DNA of 64,000 nt from the NCBI GenBank assembly GCA_016293225.1, contig JAEDEQ010000001.1, positions 1 through 64,000 on the forward strand, written 5' to 3'. Position 1 is the stretch's first letter, and each line of letters opens with the position of its first letter. The position numbers were made by a program, and so were the translations under genes. This stretch comes from Clostridiaceae bacterium (GTDB lineage Bacteria; Bacillota; Clostridia; Oscillospirales; Acutalibacteraceae). The notes beneath the pieces were generated by a model. The model did no database searches and was not told the origin of the DNA. It worked only from the letters and a program-made list of their open reading frames with translations. Below are positions 61,726 through 64,000 of the stretch, one piece after another.

Positions 61726-63804
61726 TTATTTGGCTTTATAGCCGCACTTTTCGTCCAAACAGGCAAGAACGCCGCCCTTGCCCTTAAAGAGTGATTTTCC
61801 GCACTTCGGGCACTTCTGCTCGGTCGGTTTGTCCCAGGTCATGAAGTCGCAGTCCGGCCAATTATCGCAGCCGAAGAAGGTGTAACCCCTCTTGGACTTT
61901 TTGGCAATCACCTTTCCGCCGCATTTCGGGCAGGTTGCGCCCGTTTCAATAACATAGGGCTTTGTGTTTTTACATTCGGGATAGCCCGGACAGGCAAGGA
62001 ATTTTCCGAATCTTCCGGTTTTGATAACCATCATACGTCCGCATTTTTCGCAGGGTATGTCGGTCTGATCCTCCTGAAGCTGAATCTTCACGCCCTGCAT
62101 TTCGCCCTTAACCTTTTCAAGATTCTGCTCAAAGTCATCATAAAATTCATGCAGGAGCTTTATATAATCCTTCTTACCCTCGCCGACGCTGTCAAGTCCG
62201 CTTTCCATTTGCGCGGTGAACCTGGTATTGACAATTTTCGGGAACTTTTCTTTAAGAAGCTTTGTAATCGTTTCCCCGAGCTCGGTGGGCACAAGCTGCT
62301 TTGATTTTCTTGAAACGTATTCGCGCTTGACAATGGTTGAAATAATGGTTGCATAGGTACTCGGACGGCCGACGCCGTTTTCCTCAAGCGTTTTGATGAG
62401 CGTTTCTTCCGTATAGCGCGCAGGCGGCTGAGTAAAGTGCTGATTTTTGTTAATCTCGCGCTCTTTAAGGCTTTCGCCCTCGGCAATTCCGTCGGGAAGC
62501 TTACCCTTTTCCTCATCGTCGGCGTTATCGTAAAGAACGGTAAAGCCGTCGAACTTGACCGAATATCCGCTTGCGGTGAAAAGGCAGTAAGCACCCTCCT
62601 TTTCGTTTTTTCCAACGCCCTTGATTTCAAGCTTAACGGTATTCTGAACACACTGCGACATGAGCGAAGCCACAAAGCGGCGCCAGATGAGGTTATAAAG
62701 CTTATACTGATCGCCCGAAAGGCTCTCCTTGACGGACTCGGGAGTAAGGCTCACTGTTGAGGGTCTTATTGCCTCGTGTCCGTCCTGTGCGTTGCTCCTT
62801 GATTTGAAATAGCGCGGCTTATCGGGCATATATTTGTCGCCGTAAACCGAACGGACGTATTCATCGGTCGCGCTCCTTGCTTCTTCGGAAATTCTGAGCG
62901 AATCGGTTCTCATGTATGTGATAAGACCGACCATTCCGTGACCCTCTATATTAACGCCCTCATAAAGCTCCTGAGCAACCTTCATTGTTTTTTCGGCGCG
63001 GAAACCGAGTCTGCGCGCGGCCTCCTGCTGTAGGGTTGAGGTAATGAACGGCGGCGCAGGGTTCTTTCTTCTTGTTCCCTTTTTGAGCGAGCTGACGCTG
63101 TACCGTGCGTCCTCAAGGCGCGCAAGCACGGCGTTTGCCTGCTCCTCGTTTGAAAGCTTGAGCTTTCCGCTTTCATCGCCGTAAAACTGGGCGTTGACAA
63201 CCTTTCTTCCGGCAAGGAACTTGCCCTCAATCGTCCAGTATTCCTCCGGAACAAAAGCGCGTATCTCATCCTCGCGGTCAACAATCATTCTCAGCGCAAC
63301 GCTCTGAACGCGGCCTGCGGAAAGACCGCGGCGTATCTTCTGCGAAACAAAGGGGCTGAGCTTATAGCCGACAAGCCGGTCAAGAATACGGCGAGCCTGC
63401 TGCGCATTGACAAGATCGAGATCGACCTTGCGCGGCGCGGCCATGCCGTTTTTGACGCCGGTTTTTGTAATTTCGTTGAAGGTTACGCGGTTGCTTTCGT
63501 CAAGGTCAAGACCAAGCAGTGACGCAAGATGCCATGAAATTGCCTCTCCCTCGCGGTCGGGGTCGGTTGCAAGATAGACCTTATCACTCTGAGCCACAGC
63601 TTCCTTAAGCTCCTTGACAAGCTTTTCCTTTCCCTTTACTATGCTGTATTTCGGGGCAAAATCATGCTTGATATCAACGCTGAGGCGCGCTGCCGGAAGA
63701 TCCCTGACGTGACCTTTTGAGGCCACGATGTTATAGCCCTTTCCGAGATAGCTTTTAAGAGTCTTAGCCTTTGACGGCGACTCAACAATAATCAGATCTG
63801 ACAT
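61726..63804 (-). CDS. topA: DNA topoisomerase I
   Basis: TopA relaxes negative supercoils. The 692-residue protein has the Toprim domain (about 1-115; IVESPSKAKTLKSYLG, TDPDREGEAISWHLASLL) and the cleavage/strand-passage region with active-site Tyr in ITYMRTDSLRIS. Three C-terminal zinc ribbons follow (CEKCGRMMVIKTG, CPKCGGKVIAKKS, CPKCGKSLFKGKG). Start 63804 follows AAGGTGAAG. It lies 48 bases after dprA on the same strand, the classical dprA-topA order. Confidence 0.97.
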   Translation of the reverse strand: MSDLIIVESPSKAKTLKSYLGKGYNIVASKGHVRDLPAARLSVDIKHDFAPKYSIVKGKEKLVKELKEAVAQSDKVYLATDPDREGEAISWHLASLLGLDLDESNRVTFNEITKTGVKNGMAAPRKVDLDLVNAQQARRILDRLVGYKLSPFVSQKIRRGLSAGRVQSVALRMIVDREDEIRAFVPEEYWTIEGKFLAGRKVVNAQFYGDESGKLKLSNEEQANAVLARLEDARYSVSSLKKGTRRKNPAPPFITSTLQQEAARRLGFRAEKTMKVAQELYEGVNIEGHGMVGLITYMRTDSLRISEEARSATDEYVRSVYGDKYMPDKPRYFKSRSNAQDGHEAIRPSTVSLTPESVKESLSGDQYKLYNLIWRRFVASLMSQCVQNTVKLEIKGVGKNEKEGAYCLFTASGYSVKFDGFTVLYDNADDEEKGKLPDGIAEGESLKEREINKNQHFTQPPARYTEETLIKTLEENGVGRPSTYATIISTIVKREYVSRKSKQLVPTELGETITKLLKEKFPKIVNTRFTAQMESGLDSVGEGKKDYIKLLHEFYDDFEQNLEKVKGEMQGVKIQLQEDQTDIPCEKCGRMMVIKTGRFGKFLACPGYPECKNTKPYVIETGATCPKCGGKVIAKKSKRGYTFFGCDNWPDCDFMTWDKPTEQKCPKCGKSLFKGKGGVLACLDEKCGYKAK

Positions 63805-63852
63805 ATCTTCACCTTTCACAAATCAGTGGTTTGTTGAATTTTTTTGCGCTTT

Positions 63853-64000
63853 TCAGGCGCCGGTAACTCTGTAATTATTTCCGCCGACGCAGGCAACATG
63901 GCCGCCGATTTCAAGCTCGGTCAAAGCAATGAGCACCTTGCTGACGGGCAGAGAACTCTCTCTGATGATGTCATCAAGAGGCGTGTCCTCGGTTTTCATT
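63853..64000 (-). CDS. dprA: DNA-processing protein DprA, C-terminal fragment (runs off right edge)
   Basis: A partial frame enters from the right edge and ends at 63853. The 48 visible codons encode a winged helix-like segment (TPLDDIIRESSLPVSKVLIA, LTELEIGGHVACVGGNNYRV) that matches the DprA C-terminal DprA_WH domain. DprA loads RecA on incoming single-stranded DNA. The identification rests on this short stretch and on its position just upstream of topA, so the symbol is moderately supported. Confidence 0.75.
   Translation of the reverse strand, partial: MKTEDTPLDDIIRESSLPVSKVLIALTELEIGGHVACVGGNNYRVTGA

Overview
The window reads as chromosome of an endospore-forming, anaerobic, low-to-mid GC Firmicute of the class Clostridia, most likely a gut Oscillospirales/Ruminococcaceae-type organism. 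The evidence is sporulation genes (spoIID, spoVT, spmA/spmB, sigG), strong AGGAGG ribosome sites with frequent TTG starts, sigma-A promoters, a cobalamin-dependent methionine synthase and gut-type carbohydrate genes. The genus call is inference. Genes are packed tightly, mostly on the minus strand, and no gap exceeds 300 bases. I saw no tRNA, rRNA, CRISPR array, insertion sequence or prophage.

Layout. 1-5.8 kb: a minus-strand operon headed by citrate synthase, then an unknown membrane protein, an AEC transporter, lgt, folD and a PspC protein cut by the left edge. 5.9-10.7 kb: spoIID (plus strand); a Crp/Fnr regulator with a three-gene ABC importer behind a perfect consensus promoter and a candidate operator; spoVT. 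10.9-17 kb: a purine and one-carbon/methionine block (guaB, metF, separate MetH activation domain, metH) ending in thioredoxin and a small ferredoxin-thioredoxin-reductase-like protein. 17-22.8 kb: a DUF4838 protein, a MocR regulator divergent from an ECF S component, a methyltransferase and YwlG. 22.9-30.4 kb (plus strand): metA, a two-component system, spmAB, hpf, an RNA methyltransferase and a metallophosphoesterase.

30.4-31.4 kb holds three tiny related genes for amphipathic peptides of 37-46 residues. Each has its own promoter with a shared spacer motif, its own 5' leader hairpin and its own downstream hairpin. I regard this as the most novel locus. 31.4-37.6 kb: a partial myo-inositol operon (iolG, iolB, iolD, iolE) with an unusual phosphoesterase at its end. 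37.7-46.3 kb: a GH2 beta-galactosidase, sigG, a SanA-like protein, prmA, a GH13 amylase and a DUF4830 protein. 46.3-64 kb: a long housekeeping block (hflX, M24 peptidase, rpsU, leuS, rsfS, nadD-yqeK, yhbY, rdgB, ftsY, smc, radical SAM, rnc, trmFO, topA, and the end of dprA).

Functional links. metA, metF, metH and folD connect folate carbons to methionine. The thioredoxin pair next to metH may supply reductant. spoIID, spmAB, spoVT and sigG mark sporulation. The iol genes, GH2, GH13 and DUF4838 indicate use of host- or plant-derived sugars. Family assignments come from motif recognition in the translated sequence; no database search was run.
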